A stretch of DNA of 64,000 bases from an uncultured Clostridia bacterium (GTDB lineage Bacteria; Bacillota; Clostridia; TANB77; UBA1234), in contig CAKPOE010000002.1 in assembly GCA_934169745.1 (NCBI GenBank), forward strand, positions 62,001 through 126,000. Direction: 5' to 3'. Position 1 is the first letter of the stretch. Every line of letters starts with the position of its first letter. The notes beneath the pieces are model-generated. The model was given only the letters and a program-made list of their open reading frames with translations. It did not search any database and was not told the DNA's origin. Shown piece after piece: positions 35,282 through 44,100 of this stretch. A program made the position numbers and the translations under genes.

Positions 35282-36091
35282 CTATAGCAATTTTTTATTA
35301 TTCTCTTTCTCCAATTGCTTTAAACTCTTTTCTGGGGTTGGCAACTCCTCTGGCATAATTCCACCATTTTTAGCAATTACCTCCCTTATATTTTTACCAA
35401 TATTGTAATGAGTTTCGTTTGCTTTCTTTTCAGTCTGTACATTATCCCTCTTTAGCTTTTGCTCTGTCTGAGAGATTCTAAATAAATTTGCAATAAGTTC
35501 ATCACTACCCATATTGTCCAAAATGTCTTCCCTATATCTTAATCCTTTTCTCTTTGCGATATCATCAGCTGTTTCGCCATTATACAATCCTTTATAACCA
35601 TAATTATGGAATTTATCAAAATTTTTAACACCTGCATTTTTGGCTGCTTGATTAAGTGAGTAATTTCCTTTTCTTGTTAAATTTCTTTGATAAAATCTTT
35701 TTTCGTCTTCTGTTAGCGAACTATACTCTTTTTCAGTAATCTCCTGTTTCCTAGTCTGAATCGCAAAATATGTTTGAGCAAGAGCGATTACTTCTTTTCT
35801 CGGATCTCCATTCTGTGCTATAAGATAACAGGCATAATGAGTTAGTTTATAATCATTTTGCTTTCTTTCAGCTCCAGAGCCTATTCGAACCATTTTGTCG
35901 ACATCGCCAAAATGGTCACACACATTGGACTCACTATTTTCACAAGATATTTTAGCTTTGGCTATAACGTTTTCAAATTTTCTCCATTCGGTATAATCCA
36001 AAATTTTCTGTAATTCCCTAGCATACCAAAACTCATTGCCATCTTCATCAATATGTCTAATACTCTCAAATGTTCGATTTTCTTTACTCAT
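35282..36091 (-). CDS. dinD: DNA-damage-inducible protein D (DinD)
   Basis: A 269-aa protein of the DinD family with an N-terminal BRO-type domain (FESIRHIDEDGNEFWYAREL, then LDYTEWRKFENVIAKAK). The family core SGAERKQNDYKLTHYACYLI and AQNGDPRKEVIALAQTYFA follows, and the C-terminus is charged and helical. In E. coli DinD is SOS-induced and inhibits RecA strand exchange. ATG 36091 is chosen because the GGAG site lies within the first codons of the longer ORF. Its promoter spacer contains a LexA-like box. Confidence 0.87.
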   Translation of the reverse strand: MSKENRTFESIRHIDEDGNEFWYARELQKILDYTEWRKFENVIAKAKISCENSESNVCDHFGDVDKMVRIGSGAERKQNDYKLTHYACYLIAQNGDPRKEVIALAQTYFAIQTRKQEITEKEYSSLTEDEKRFYQRNLTRKGNYSLNQAAKNAGVKNFDKFHNYGYKGLYNGETADDIAKRKGLRYREDILDNMGSDELIANLFRISQTEQKLKRDNVQTEKKANETHYNIGKNIREVIAKNGGIMPEELPTPEKSLKQLEKENNKKLL

Positions 36092-36122
36092 CCACATCAT
36101 CTCCATAAAAAATTATAAGATA

Positions 36123-36151
36123 ATTGTAAAACATTTGTTTGTATTTGTCAA
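36123..36151 (-). promoter_or_regulatory. dinD promoter with LexA-like box in the spacer
   Basis: Minus-strand TTGACA (36146-36151), 17-base spacer, TACAAT (36123-36128). The spacer contains AAACAAATGTTT (36129-36140), matching the Gram-positive LexA consensus GAACnnnnGTTC at most positions. Confidence 0.6.
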
Positions 36152-36166
36152 TTGGCTTTTTGTAAA

Positions 36167-36616
36167 TTATTTATTTCTAAGCTTTTTAAAAAAATCTTGC
36201 ATCATTTTCTTACACTCATCGCCCAATATTCCTGTTTGATAATTCACTACATGATTATAGTTGTACTGCTCAAAAAGATTTATTTTTGAACCAACCGCAC
36301 CGCTTCTTGGCTCCATAGTCCCAATATACACATTTCTAAACCTAGCATTTAGTATCGCACCTGCACACATTGCACAAGGCTCTAGCGTAACATACATATC
36401 ACATCCCTCAAGCCTCCAAGCATCTAGCTTTTTACAAGCCTTTTCAATTGCCAATATTTCGGCATGTGCACATGCTTGTTTCTTTATTTCTCTTAAATTA
36501 TGTGCTCTTGCAATTACTTTATCATCTTTTACAATTACGGCTCCTATTGGAACTTCTTCCTTATCTTGAGCTTTCATAGCCTCTTTTATAGCTAATTTCA
36601 TATATTTTTCATCCAT
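36167..36616 (-). CDS. tadA: tRNA-specific adenosine deaminase TadA
   Basis: Deaminates A34 to inosine in tRNA-Arg(ACG), allowing CGU/CGC/CGA decoding. The 149-aa protein has the zinc-dependent deaminase motifs HAE (H51, E53) and PCAMC (C81, C84), plus VPIGAVIVKDD and the arginine-tRNA-binding C-terminus (LFEQYNYNHVVNYQTGILGD, FFKKLR). Its predicted substrate, a tRNA-Arg with anticodon ACG, is encoded 0.8 kb away. It overlaps the 3' end of the HAD gene by 19 bases. Confidence 0.95.
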   Translation of the reverse strand: MDEKYMKLAIKEAMKAQDKEEVPIGAVIVKDDKVIARAHNLREIKKQACAHAEILAIEKACKKLDAWRLEGCDMYVTLEPCAMCAGAILNARFRNVYIGTMEPRSGAVGSKINLFEQYNYNHVVNYQTGILGDECKKMMQDFFKKLRNK

Positions 36617-37191
36617 ACTGGCTCTTTCTCCTCATAAATTGCTCTATATATTTCTCCCCAATTGCTAACTTCTTCTATATTGTCACACGTTTCGGCACTC
36701 TTAACTCCTGCACCTCTAAAGTGAAATACCTTTTTACATGCTTTTGCTGCTTCTTCACAATTGAAATCTCTGTCATCTATCATAACATCTATCTTTTCGT
36801 CTTCACAAACCTTCTTTTTATCGCCACATTTCCAAAAATACTCGTCAAATTTTATTCCGTTCTGTTTTAATTTATTCTTAGCAACCTCTATTTCTTCATC
36901 ATATATTAATCCTCTGGCCGTCACAACTACAAGCTCATGCCCTTCATCTTTTAATAGTTTCATTACCTCTTTAGCGCCCGGCATAATATCAAAATCTTCT
37001 CTCAATATGTATTTTTTAAAATATGTATTACATTCTTCATCGGTCCAGTTATATTTCTCTTGTACCCTTAGAGCTTCTTTATCAACTAAGCTATTTCTGT
37101 TTAATTCCTTACAGTCATAAAGTTCTGCCAACGTTGCAAACAAACTCTCAGAATTAAATACCACTCCATCCAAGTCAAAACCTATTCTCAT
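36598..37191 (-). CDS. HAD-superfamily hydrolase, 5'-nucleotidase-like
   Basis: A 197-aa HAD phosphatase. Motif I is FDLDGVVFN (nucleophile Asp5 from the chosen start), motif II the Thr of VVTARG, and motif IV MIDDRDFNCEEA. The small cap and the overall pattern resemble the 5'(3')-deoxyribonucleotidase-like (NT5C) family, but the substrate cannot be read from the sequence. ATG 37191 follows GGAGG. An ORF extension of six codons overlaps that site. It is co-transcribed with tadA, which it overlaps. Confidence 0.75.
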   Translation of the reverse strand: MRIGFDLDGVVFNSESLFATLAELYDCKELNRNSLVDKEALRVQEKYNWTDEECNTYFKKYILREDFDIMPGAKEVMKLLKDEGHELVVVTARGLIYDEEIEVAKNKLKQNGIKFDEYFWKCGDKKKVCEDEKIDVMIDDRDFNCEEAAKACKKVFHFRGAGVKSAETCDNIEEVSNWGEIYRAIYEEKEPVWMKNI

Positions 37192-37261
37192 ACAAACCTC
37201 CATATCCATAAAATAACTTGAAAATATAAATAGCCATGCCTAAAACTTAAGCATAGCCATG

Positions 37262-37338
37262 TGGTGCACCCGAGGGGAATTGAACCTCCGACCTCTCCCT
37301 TAGGAGGGGAGCGCTCTATCCAACTGAGCTACGAGTGC
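37262..37338 (-). tRNA. tRNA-Arg, anticodon CCT
   Basis: A complete 77-nt cloverleaf with encoded CCA. The acceptor stem GCACTCG pairs with CGGGTGC (one G-U), the D arm is GCTCAGTTGGATAGAGC, and the anticodon stem-loop CTCCC-CTCCTAA-GGGAG places CCT at positions 34-36. The T arm GTTCAATTCC is canonical. It reads AGG codons. Confidence 0.95.
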
Positions 37339-37387
37339 ATTGCAAGACTAATTATATACAGAAAACTATAAAAATACAAGTTTTTAC

Positions 37388-37415
37388 TTGAAATTTTTCA
37401 AAATACTAGTATAAT
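37388..37415 (+). promoter_or_regulatory. Promoter of tRNA-Arg(ACG)
   Basis: TTGAAA (37388-37393), 16-base spacer, TATAAT (37410-37415), 12 bases before the tRNA 5' end. The ACTAGTATAATATACTAGT segment around the -10 is palindromic. Confidence 0.75.
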
Positions 37416-37427
37416 ATACTAGTAGAT

Positions 37428-37504
<77 letters not shown>

Positions 37505-37506
37505 GC

Positions 37507-37534
37507 AAAAGCTAGCAGTAAAATGCTAGCTTTT
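37507..37534 (+). terminator. Terminator after tRNA-Arg(ACG)
   Basis: Perfect 11-bp stem AAAAGCTAGCA / TGCTAGCTTTT with a six-base loop and T-rich tail. It also faces the convergent htrA gene. Confidence 0.85.
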
Positions 37535-37563
37535 ATTTTTATCCATTTACAGTAATTTGTTTA

Positions 37564-38694
37564 TCACGTTTTTCTTCCTAATATTACCACTACATCAAGC
37601 TCCTTGTTGTCTCTTGCTAACTTTAATGTCACTTTTTCGTTCGGTCCTTTAGTATATATATACTCTCTTAAATCTATCATTTTATTTACTTCATTTCCGT
37701 CTATCGAAAGTATTATATCACCAACTTTTATTCCAGCTTTGCCACTCGGTCCTGAGCTGTCCACACTTACAACATATATTCCTCTATCAAGTTTGATCTT
37801 TGAACTTATATATGGCACAACTTCTTTATCATGTGCATATATTCCTAAATATCCCTCTTCAAAACTGCCATTAGCCTCAAGCTTATTCAATATTGGTTTT
37901 ATCACATTTATTGGAAGTGCGAAGCCAATTCCTTCTGCTGTGGTTATCTTTACCGTGTTTATACCAATTACTTCTCCTTTTGAATTTATAAGTGGCCCCC
38001 CACTATTTCCTGAATTTATACTTGCGTCTGTTTGGATTAAATCTTCCATAAAAATATTGTTTCCATTTTCTTCAAATGTTATAGAACGATTAAGTCCACT
38101 TATTATTCCACTCGTAACACTTCTCTGGAATTCTAATCCCAAAGGATTACCAATCGCTATAACGCTTTCACCTATTTTTAAATCCGTTGAATCTCCCAAA
38201 TTTGCAGGCATCAAATCTTTTGATTCTATCTTTATAATAGCTAAATCCAAGTTTTTCTCTACCCATATTGTTTTTCCTTGCACAGTACTTCCGTTTTCTA
38301 AAGTAACAGTTACCCTAGAATTTTTATTTTTTGCCAAATGTTGATTTGTAAGTATATACCCATTTTCTGAAAGTACAATTCCAGTCCCTATTCCCCACTT
38401 TTGAGCAACGTTAACGTCAAATAAGCTCTTGCTATCTGGCTGCAATACACTGACACCAACTACACTTTTCATATTGCTTTCCACAATATCCACTGTGCTT
38501 TTTGTATTATTGGCGCTCGATGTTTGTTCTTCAATCTTTCTCTCTTCTGATAATCTTTGTACATCATTACTCTTATTATTTGCAAACAAATCCGGAACAT
38601 ATTGCATAAAAACAACCGTAAGTATTATTGTTACAAAAACAAGCCCTATACCTTTCCATATACCGCTTTTTTTCTTATTTTCATATAGATACAT
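37564..38694 (-). CDS. HtrA/DegP-like membrane-anchored serine protease
   Basis: Envelope quality-control protease. The 376-aa protein has a short cytoplasmic N-terminus, one transmembrane helix (about 13-31), and a trypsin-like domain with the catalytic triad H119 (ILTNQHLA), D150 (LDLAIIKI) and S231 (GNSGGPLIN). One C-terminal PDZ domain follows (GIYVVSVDSSGPSGKAGIKV, GDIILSIDGNEVN). ATG 38694 follows GAGGTGAT. The ORF's GTG start overlaps that site. It lies downstream of the lipopeptide-type cluster in the same direction, but a link to it is not shown. Confidence 0.92.
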   Translation of the reverse strand: MYLYENKKKSGIWKGIGLVFVTIILTVVFMQYVPDLFANNKSNDVQRLSEERKIEEQTSSANNTKSTVDIVESNMKSVVGVSVLQPDSKSLFDVNVAQKWGIGTGIVLSENGYILTNQHLAKNKNSRVTVTLENGSTVQGKTIWVEKNLDLAIIKIESKDLMPANLGDSTDLKIGESVIAIGNPLGLEFQRSVTSGIISGLNRSITFEENGNNIFMEDLIQTDASINSGNSGGPLINSKGEVIGINTVKITTAEGIGFALPINVIKPILNKLEANGSFEEGYLGIYAHDKEVVPYISSKIKLDRGIYVVSVDSSGPSGKAGIKVGDIILSIDGNEVNKMIDLREYIYTKGPNEKVTLKLARDNKELDVVVILGRKT

Positions 38695-38765
38695 TGATAT
38701 CACCTCGTATCTATATTGTTGCCAAAATTTTCAATGATTAAACCTATTATTTCAAGTATATGCTT

Positions 38766-39326
38766 TTATGTTTTTTTATAGCACACAGTCAAGTACGCAT
38801 TATGTTCTGTATAATATTTCATATCAAAATCATATTTTGTATAATCAATATTTTTAAAATCAAAATTTGCAATACCTGTACCCTCACACTTACAAACTGC
38901 TTCTTTTATTGTCCAATATTTTGTATAGTCTTTGTCATCTTTTACTTTCTCAAATTCATCATCACTCAATATTTTCCTGGCTACACCTTCATTATATTCT
39001 CTGAGCTCCTCTATGTCTATTCCCACTTCTTTATCGCTTATAACACATGCAACTATATTCTTTGTATGAGTTATATTGAAAAATATATTGCCATTATCCC
39101 TTAAATATGGCTTTCCGTATTCGTTATATTTAAAAGTTGGATTCTCAATATTGTATTCTTCTTTAAGTCCATTACACAAAAGATAATACGCCATTGCGCA
39201 TGTCTTTTTATCATTTATGTTTTTATATGAATTTGCCTTTCTTTGCCTTTCTATTGGCATATCGTGTATCATTTCTTCAAGTGTTTCATCGGTTATTAAA
39301 TTTAAATTATCAAAAGCATATAACAT
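38766..39326 (-). CDS. 4'-phosphopantetheinyl transferase, Sfp type
   Basis: Transfers the phosphopantetheine arm of CoA to carrier proteins, here most likely the NRPS thiolation domain and the stand-alone ACP in the same operon. The 186-aa protein shows FFNITHTKNIVACVIS (H87), the magnesium motif VGIDIE (D104, E106) and YWTIKEAVCK (W138, K141, E142), all hallmarks of the Sfp/Gsp family. It is the last gene of the operon, 20 bases after the acp stop. Confidence 0.92.
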   Translation of the reverse strand: MLYAFDNLNLITDETLEEMIHDMPIERQRKANSYKNINDKKTCAMAYYLLCNGLKEEYNIENPTFKYNEYGKPYLRDNGNIFFNITHTKNIVACVISDKEVGIDIEELREYNEGVARKILSDDEFEKVKDDKDYTKYWTIKEAVCKCEGTGIANFDFKNIDYTKYDFDMKYYTEHNAYLTVCYKKT

Positions 39327-39346
39327 CCATTTTCTCCCTATATTTT

Positions 39347-39568
39347 TTATAAGTTATTTAACAAATCTACTATATCTTGCACTGTCTGCAAACCTCTTAT
39401 TTTATCATCTGGTATTTCTTTTCCAAATTCATCTTCGATTTGGCAAGCTAAGTCAACAACATCATAAGATGACAATCCCAAATCATTTATAAGTTTGCTG
39501 TCTAATGATATGCTATCCTTTTCTATTCCTTGATAATTACTAATTAATTCAATCAATTTTTCTTCCAT
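39347..39568 (-). CDS. Stand-alone acyl carrier protein of the NRPS operon
   Basis: A 73-aa carrier protein. DLGLSSYDVVDLACQIEDEF gives the prosthetic-group site at Ser34, with the usual DSL motif altered to SSY. Helix IV is normal (TVQDIVDLLNNL). It lies directly after the acyl ligase (6 bases), and no fatty-acid synthase genes are near. It therefore probably carries the acyl chain that the ligase activates and hands it to the condensation domain of the NRPS. Confidence 0.9.
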   Translation of the reverse strand: MEEKLIELISNYQGIEKDSISLDSKLINDLGLSSYDVVDLACQIEDEFGKEIPDDKIRGLQTVQDIVDLLNNL

Positions 39569-39574
39569 TTTGTT

Positions 39575-41176
39575 TTATCTCCTTATTTTTTTTGTTGTTG
39601 TTTTTGGAAACTCACTGTCTCTTAAAACAATATCGTTTATTTGTCTATACATTGGAACATCTTTATTATATGTTTCAATTGCCTTTTTCAAATAATTTTC
39701 AACGCCTAGTTCACTATTACTTTTTATATACTCTTCATTAGGGTAAATTTCTGCAATTATTTTTTTGTCTTTTTCTCTCACAACGACCTCGTTTATGCCA
39801 TCATCATCTAAAAGTACAAGCTCAATCTCCTCCGGATATATGTTCTTTCCATTGTCAAGTATTATAATATTTTTTATTCTACCTGTTATGTACAAAAAAC
39901 CATCTTCATCAACATAGCCTATATCACCCGTTCTAAAAAATCCATCTTCCGTAAAAACTTCATTTGTTTTTTCTTGATTATTGAAGTAACCTTTCATAAC
40001 AATATCACCTTTTACTAAGATTTCGCCATCTTTCTCTCCAGTTTTATTATTATCAATTTTTACTTCAATGCCATTCAATGGCAAGCCAACTGTTCCAGGT
40101 TTATTATATTTGTTTCTATTTACTGCCACAATAGGCGAGCACTCTGTAATTCCATACCCGTTAAGAAGCGTAATTCCTAATTCTTCAAAAGCTTTCACAT
40201 ATTTTTTATCAAGTAACGCACCTCCACATATTATGATTTCGAGCTCACCACCAAAAGCATTTATAACACTTTTGAATACTTTTCTTCTAACGTCAATTCC
40301 AATCGATAATAGCGTATTACTAATTTTAATTAGGCACCTAAGTATTTTATCCTTTTTATTTTCTTTCGCTGTGCTCCATATTTTTTTGTAAAACGTTTCA
40401 ACTATCATAGGAACAACAAACATAACTTTAGGCTTATACTCGATCATATCTTTTGTTACTTTTTTTAAGCTCTTGTTTATATATATAGGATGTCCTATAT
40501 TAAGCATACACAATACATTTGCTGTAAATGCAAATGTATGATGTAGTGGAAGCACCAGCACAGAACTGCCCGTTAATAACAAATTTCTTGAACTTCTATA
40601 TATATTTGCACACAAATTTTGATGTGTAAGCATTACACCTTTCGCAACACCAGTTGTTCCAGAAGTGTAAATTATAGTTGCCACGTCTTCATTGTTAATT
40701 ATCACATCGTTATATTTTTTACTGTCTTTTTCGTACTCTCTCTTACCTTCATCAATGTACTTTTTCAATTCACTTTCAGTATTTACCATCACTGCACTAC
40801 ATTTCAATTCACTGTACTTTTCAGAACAAAATACTGCTTTACAATCTGTGCTTTCTATTATATTTTTTATAGATTCAAAATCAAGTTCTTTATCTATTGG
40901 TACAATTGTATTTCCACTGCAAACGGTTGCCAAATACACTAATATCCAATTGTAAGAATTTTCTCCAATAACTGCAATATTACTTTTTGTACCAAAATCA
41001 TTTATAAGTTTTGTACCAAGATATTTAATTTCATTATCTAATTCTATATAGCTTCGCTTTGTATCTCCATATTGTATTGCAAGTGATTCACCATATTTTT
41101 TTGAACAATACAAAATAAAGTCTTTCAAATTTTCACAGTAATCTGCATTATACAACTCATATTGTTTATTTTGCAT
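39575..41176 (-). CDS. AMP-dependent acyl-activating ligase (acyl-ACP/acyl-CoA synthetase)
   Basis: An ANL-superfamily enzyme of 533 aa that activates a carboxylic acid as acyl-AMP and loads it on a thiol. The P-loop-like motif IIYTSGTTGVAKG is at 168-180, A5 is YGITECSP, and A8 is RTGDIGYVDEDGFLYITGR followed by the GKNIYPEEIE hinge. The catalytic C-terminal Lys lies in TKKIRR. It resembles long-chain fatty acyl ligases rather than amino-acid-activating A domains. With an ACP immediately downstream and the NRPS upstream, its likely job is to supply the fatty acyl starter. Chain length cannot be read from the sequence. Confidence 0.9.
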   Translation of the reverse strand: MQNKQYELYNADYCENLKDFILYCSKKYGESLAIQYGDTKRSYIELDNEIKYLGTKLINDFGTKSNIAVIGENSYNWILVYLATVCSGNTIVPIDKELDFESIKNIIESTDCKAVFCSEKYSELKCSAVMVNTESELKKYIDEGKREYEKDSKKYNDVIINNEDVATIIYTSGTTGVAKGVMLTHQNLCANIYRSSRNLLLTGSSVLVLPLHHTFAFTANVLCMLNIGHPIYINKSLKKVTKDMIEYKPKVMFVVPMIVETFYKKIWSTAKENKKDKILRCLIKISNTLLSIGIDVRRKVFKSVINAFGGELEIIICGGALLDKKYVKAFEELGITLLNGYGITECSPIVAVNRNKYNKPGTVGLPLNGIEVKIDNNKTGEKDGEILVKGDIVMKGYFNNQEKTNEVFTEDGFFRTGDIGYVDEDGFLYITGRIKNIIILDNGKNIYPEEIELVLLDDDGINEVVVREKDKKIIAEIYPNEEYIKSNSELGVENYLKKAIETYNKDVPMYRQINDIVLRDSEFPKTTTKKIRR

Positions 41177-41193
41177 ATTTCCTCTCCTTTATA

Positions 41194-44100
41194 TTAATGT
41201 ATATCATCTATTTTTCTTATATACTCATCATCAATGTTATTCCATTTATATCCCATTTCGCTTAGTATCTTATTTGTTCTATCAGAAGTTATATTAACGG
41301 CCATTTTATCTGGTGCTTCCAATATTCCACTTAAGTACATAACAACAAATTGCATCTCAGTGTTTTCTGGATGTGATTGCAATTCTTTGTATATATCCAT
41401 CATTGGCAATTCTCTTACATCACTGCATAAAGTTTTAATATATTTTTCCACTGTTGGACTATATGAACTAATCATATGATATACATCATTGTTATTTTTT
41501 TCAAGAATCAACTTTGTTATTGCCTTTGCCAAATCATCTATTGGAGAAATCAAAACTCCCTCTGGTGCTAATTCAACTGGAACCATCTTCAATTTTCTCA
41601 TTACTTTTGTCATTATATATAAATCGTTTTCATTAAAGTTCTCTTGGAACGCACCATCGCTCATTCTCCAAGTTAAGTTTGGCAATCTATATATACTTGC
41701 ATTTATTCGCATTTCTCTTATTGCTTTTATAACTTCACGCTCTGCCAAATATTTACTATGTGCATAAACATTATCTTTATATTTTTGTCCAATATATAGC
41801 TTGTCCTCTGTGAAGTCCGGCTTTATTTCTGTTTGTGCTGTAAGAACATCTCCTGAAACACTCATTGTTGATATATGATGAAGTCTGGCATTTGCATGTT
41901 CAGCAAATTTTATTACATTACATGTTCCTAAATAATTTACCTGACTCGCTTTCTCCCATGAGCAAAAATAAGATACGTTAGCAGCAGAGTGAATTACAGT
42001 TGATACATCTTCCGATATTTTCTTATACATTTTTTCTGTCATTCCAAGATTATCATCAATTATATCTCCCTTTAAAATCATTACTCTGTTGCAATCTTTA
42101 GGGATTGTAGTATATCTTTCAAGAAATCTATCAAACTTATCTTTCTTTCTTATCAAGCAATAAACAACTTTATCAGTATTGTTTATAATCTCTTCAAGAA
42201 GATGTATTCCAAGGAAACCTGTTGCACCAGTTAGCAAAATGTTTCCATCCGTTTTTGTATCTATGCTAATTCTTCTTATGTCAGTTATATCTCTATATTT
42301 GTTATCGTTACTATAATTGTCATCCAGTTGCATACTTGTTCCAAGAGAATTGGTTAGTCCCCTAATTGTTCTAGCCTCATAAAAATCTTTTACCTTTATA
42401 TTTATTCCCAATGCTGACAAATCAGTTATAATCGTAATTACTCCAAGCGATGTAAGACCATAGTTAAGCAAATCTGTCTCAACGCCAACTCTTTCTCTCT
42501 TTAGTACTCTTTGTACGCACATTTGTATTTTCTCTTCAAGTCCATTTGCTGGTGCTACGTATTCTTCAAAATCATTGATTTCTGGCATTGGCAAAGCTTT
42601 TCTATCTGCTTTTCCGTTTGCATTTAACGGCATTTTTTCTAATTGCACATAATATGTAGGTACCATATAATCAGGTAAACTCTTTGAAATTTCTTTTTTT
42701 AGCTCACTTATTTTTATTTGTGTGTTTGCTGTAAAATATGCACAAAGATTTTTTTCTCCGCCCACTTCAATTACACTTACCACAACATCTAAAACATTTT
42801 GATATTTCGATATTGCATTTTCAATATCTCCAAGTTCAACTCTAAGGCCTCTAATCTTTATCTGATTATCAATTCTTCCTAAGTATTCAATGTTTCCGTC
42901 TGGTAAAAATTGAGCCAAATCACCAGTTTTATACATTGTATCAAAATCATAATACAAATTCTTTACAAACTTTTCTTTTGTAAGTTCTTCCCTATTTATA
43001 TATCCTTTTCCTACAAGAACTCCGCTTATATGAAGTTCACCACTTACCCCTACAGGCAACAAATTGCATGCCTTATCTAATACTAAAAGTTGTGTATTAT
43101 CAACCGGTTTACCAATTGGTATTATGGTTGGAATATTATTTTTGTCGCAATCATAGTAAGATACATCAACAGTACATTCTGTTGGACCATACAAGTTGTG
43201 AAGAGTTGTATTATTTTCCTTTAAAAGATTATAAAACTTCTTAACCTGTTCACTCTGAAGAGCTTCTCCACTTGCAAACACATATTTCAAGCTCGACACA
43301 TTTTTTATCAATTCTCTATTTGCATTTAAATATTGCAAGAATGCATTTAACATTGATGGTACAAAATGTATATGCGTAACTTTTGCTTCATATACAGCAT
43401 CTATTATTTCCTTTGGATCCTTGTGTCCTTCTGGGATTAAGATTTTTAAGCTTCCATTATACATACTCCACCAAAATAGTTCCCATACTGAAACGTCAAA
43501 TGTATATGGCGTTTTTTGAAGAATTACATCGCCATCTTCCAATGGATATTTTTCATGCATCCATTTTATTCTGTTTATAGCAGAATGATGCGGTATCTGT
43601 GCACCTTTTGGCTTTCCAGTAGAACCAGATGTATATATTACATACGCAGTATCTTTTGAAGATACCTCTACATTTGGGTTTTTATCACTATACAAAGTAT
43701 AATCGAATTCATCCAAATTAAGTTTTTGTATGTTATTCGGAAGCTTATCATTCCATTTATTCATAGTTAATATCAGTGGCGCTTCACTATCCTCAAGCAT
43801 AAACGAAATACGTTCATCCGGAAAATGTGGATCCATTGGCATATATGCACATCCAGCTTTCAAAGCAGCATACAAAGAGATTAGCATTTCAAAAGAGCGC
43901 TCCATCATAACACCAATTATCGCATTACCTTTAACACCACTTTGTATAATATAATTAGCAACCGAATTAACTTTTCTGTTAAACTCATCATAAGTCATAC
44001 TTTCATCTTTGAAACATAAAGCATTCTTATTTGGATTTTTTAACACGTTCTCTTCCAAAAAATCATATAAACGTTTTTCTTTTGGATATTCTTTATATGT

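Noticed and set aside
35282..36091. Phage antirepressor / prophage remnant
   Set aside because: The BRO-like N-terminus is shared with phage antirepressors, but full-length similarity to DinD and the lack of any neighbouring phage genes argue for a chromosomal dinD.
38694..38766. HtrA protease as a sixth gene of the lipopeptide operon
   Set aside because: It is in the same direction and about 70 bases downstream, but it is a generic envelope protease found in most bacteria. Membership of the pathway cannot be supported from the sequence.
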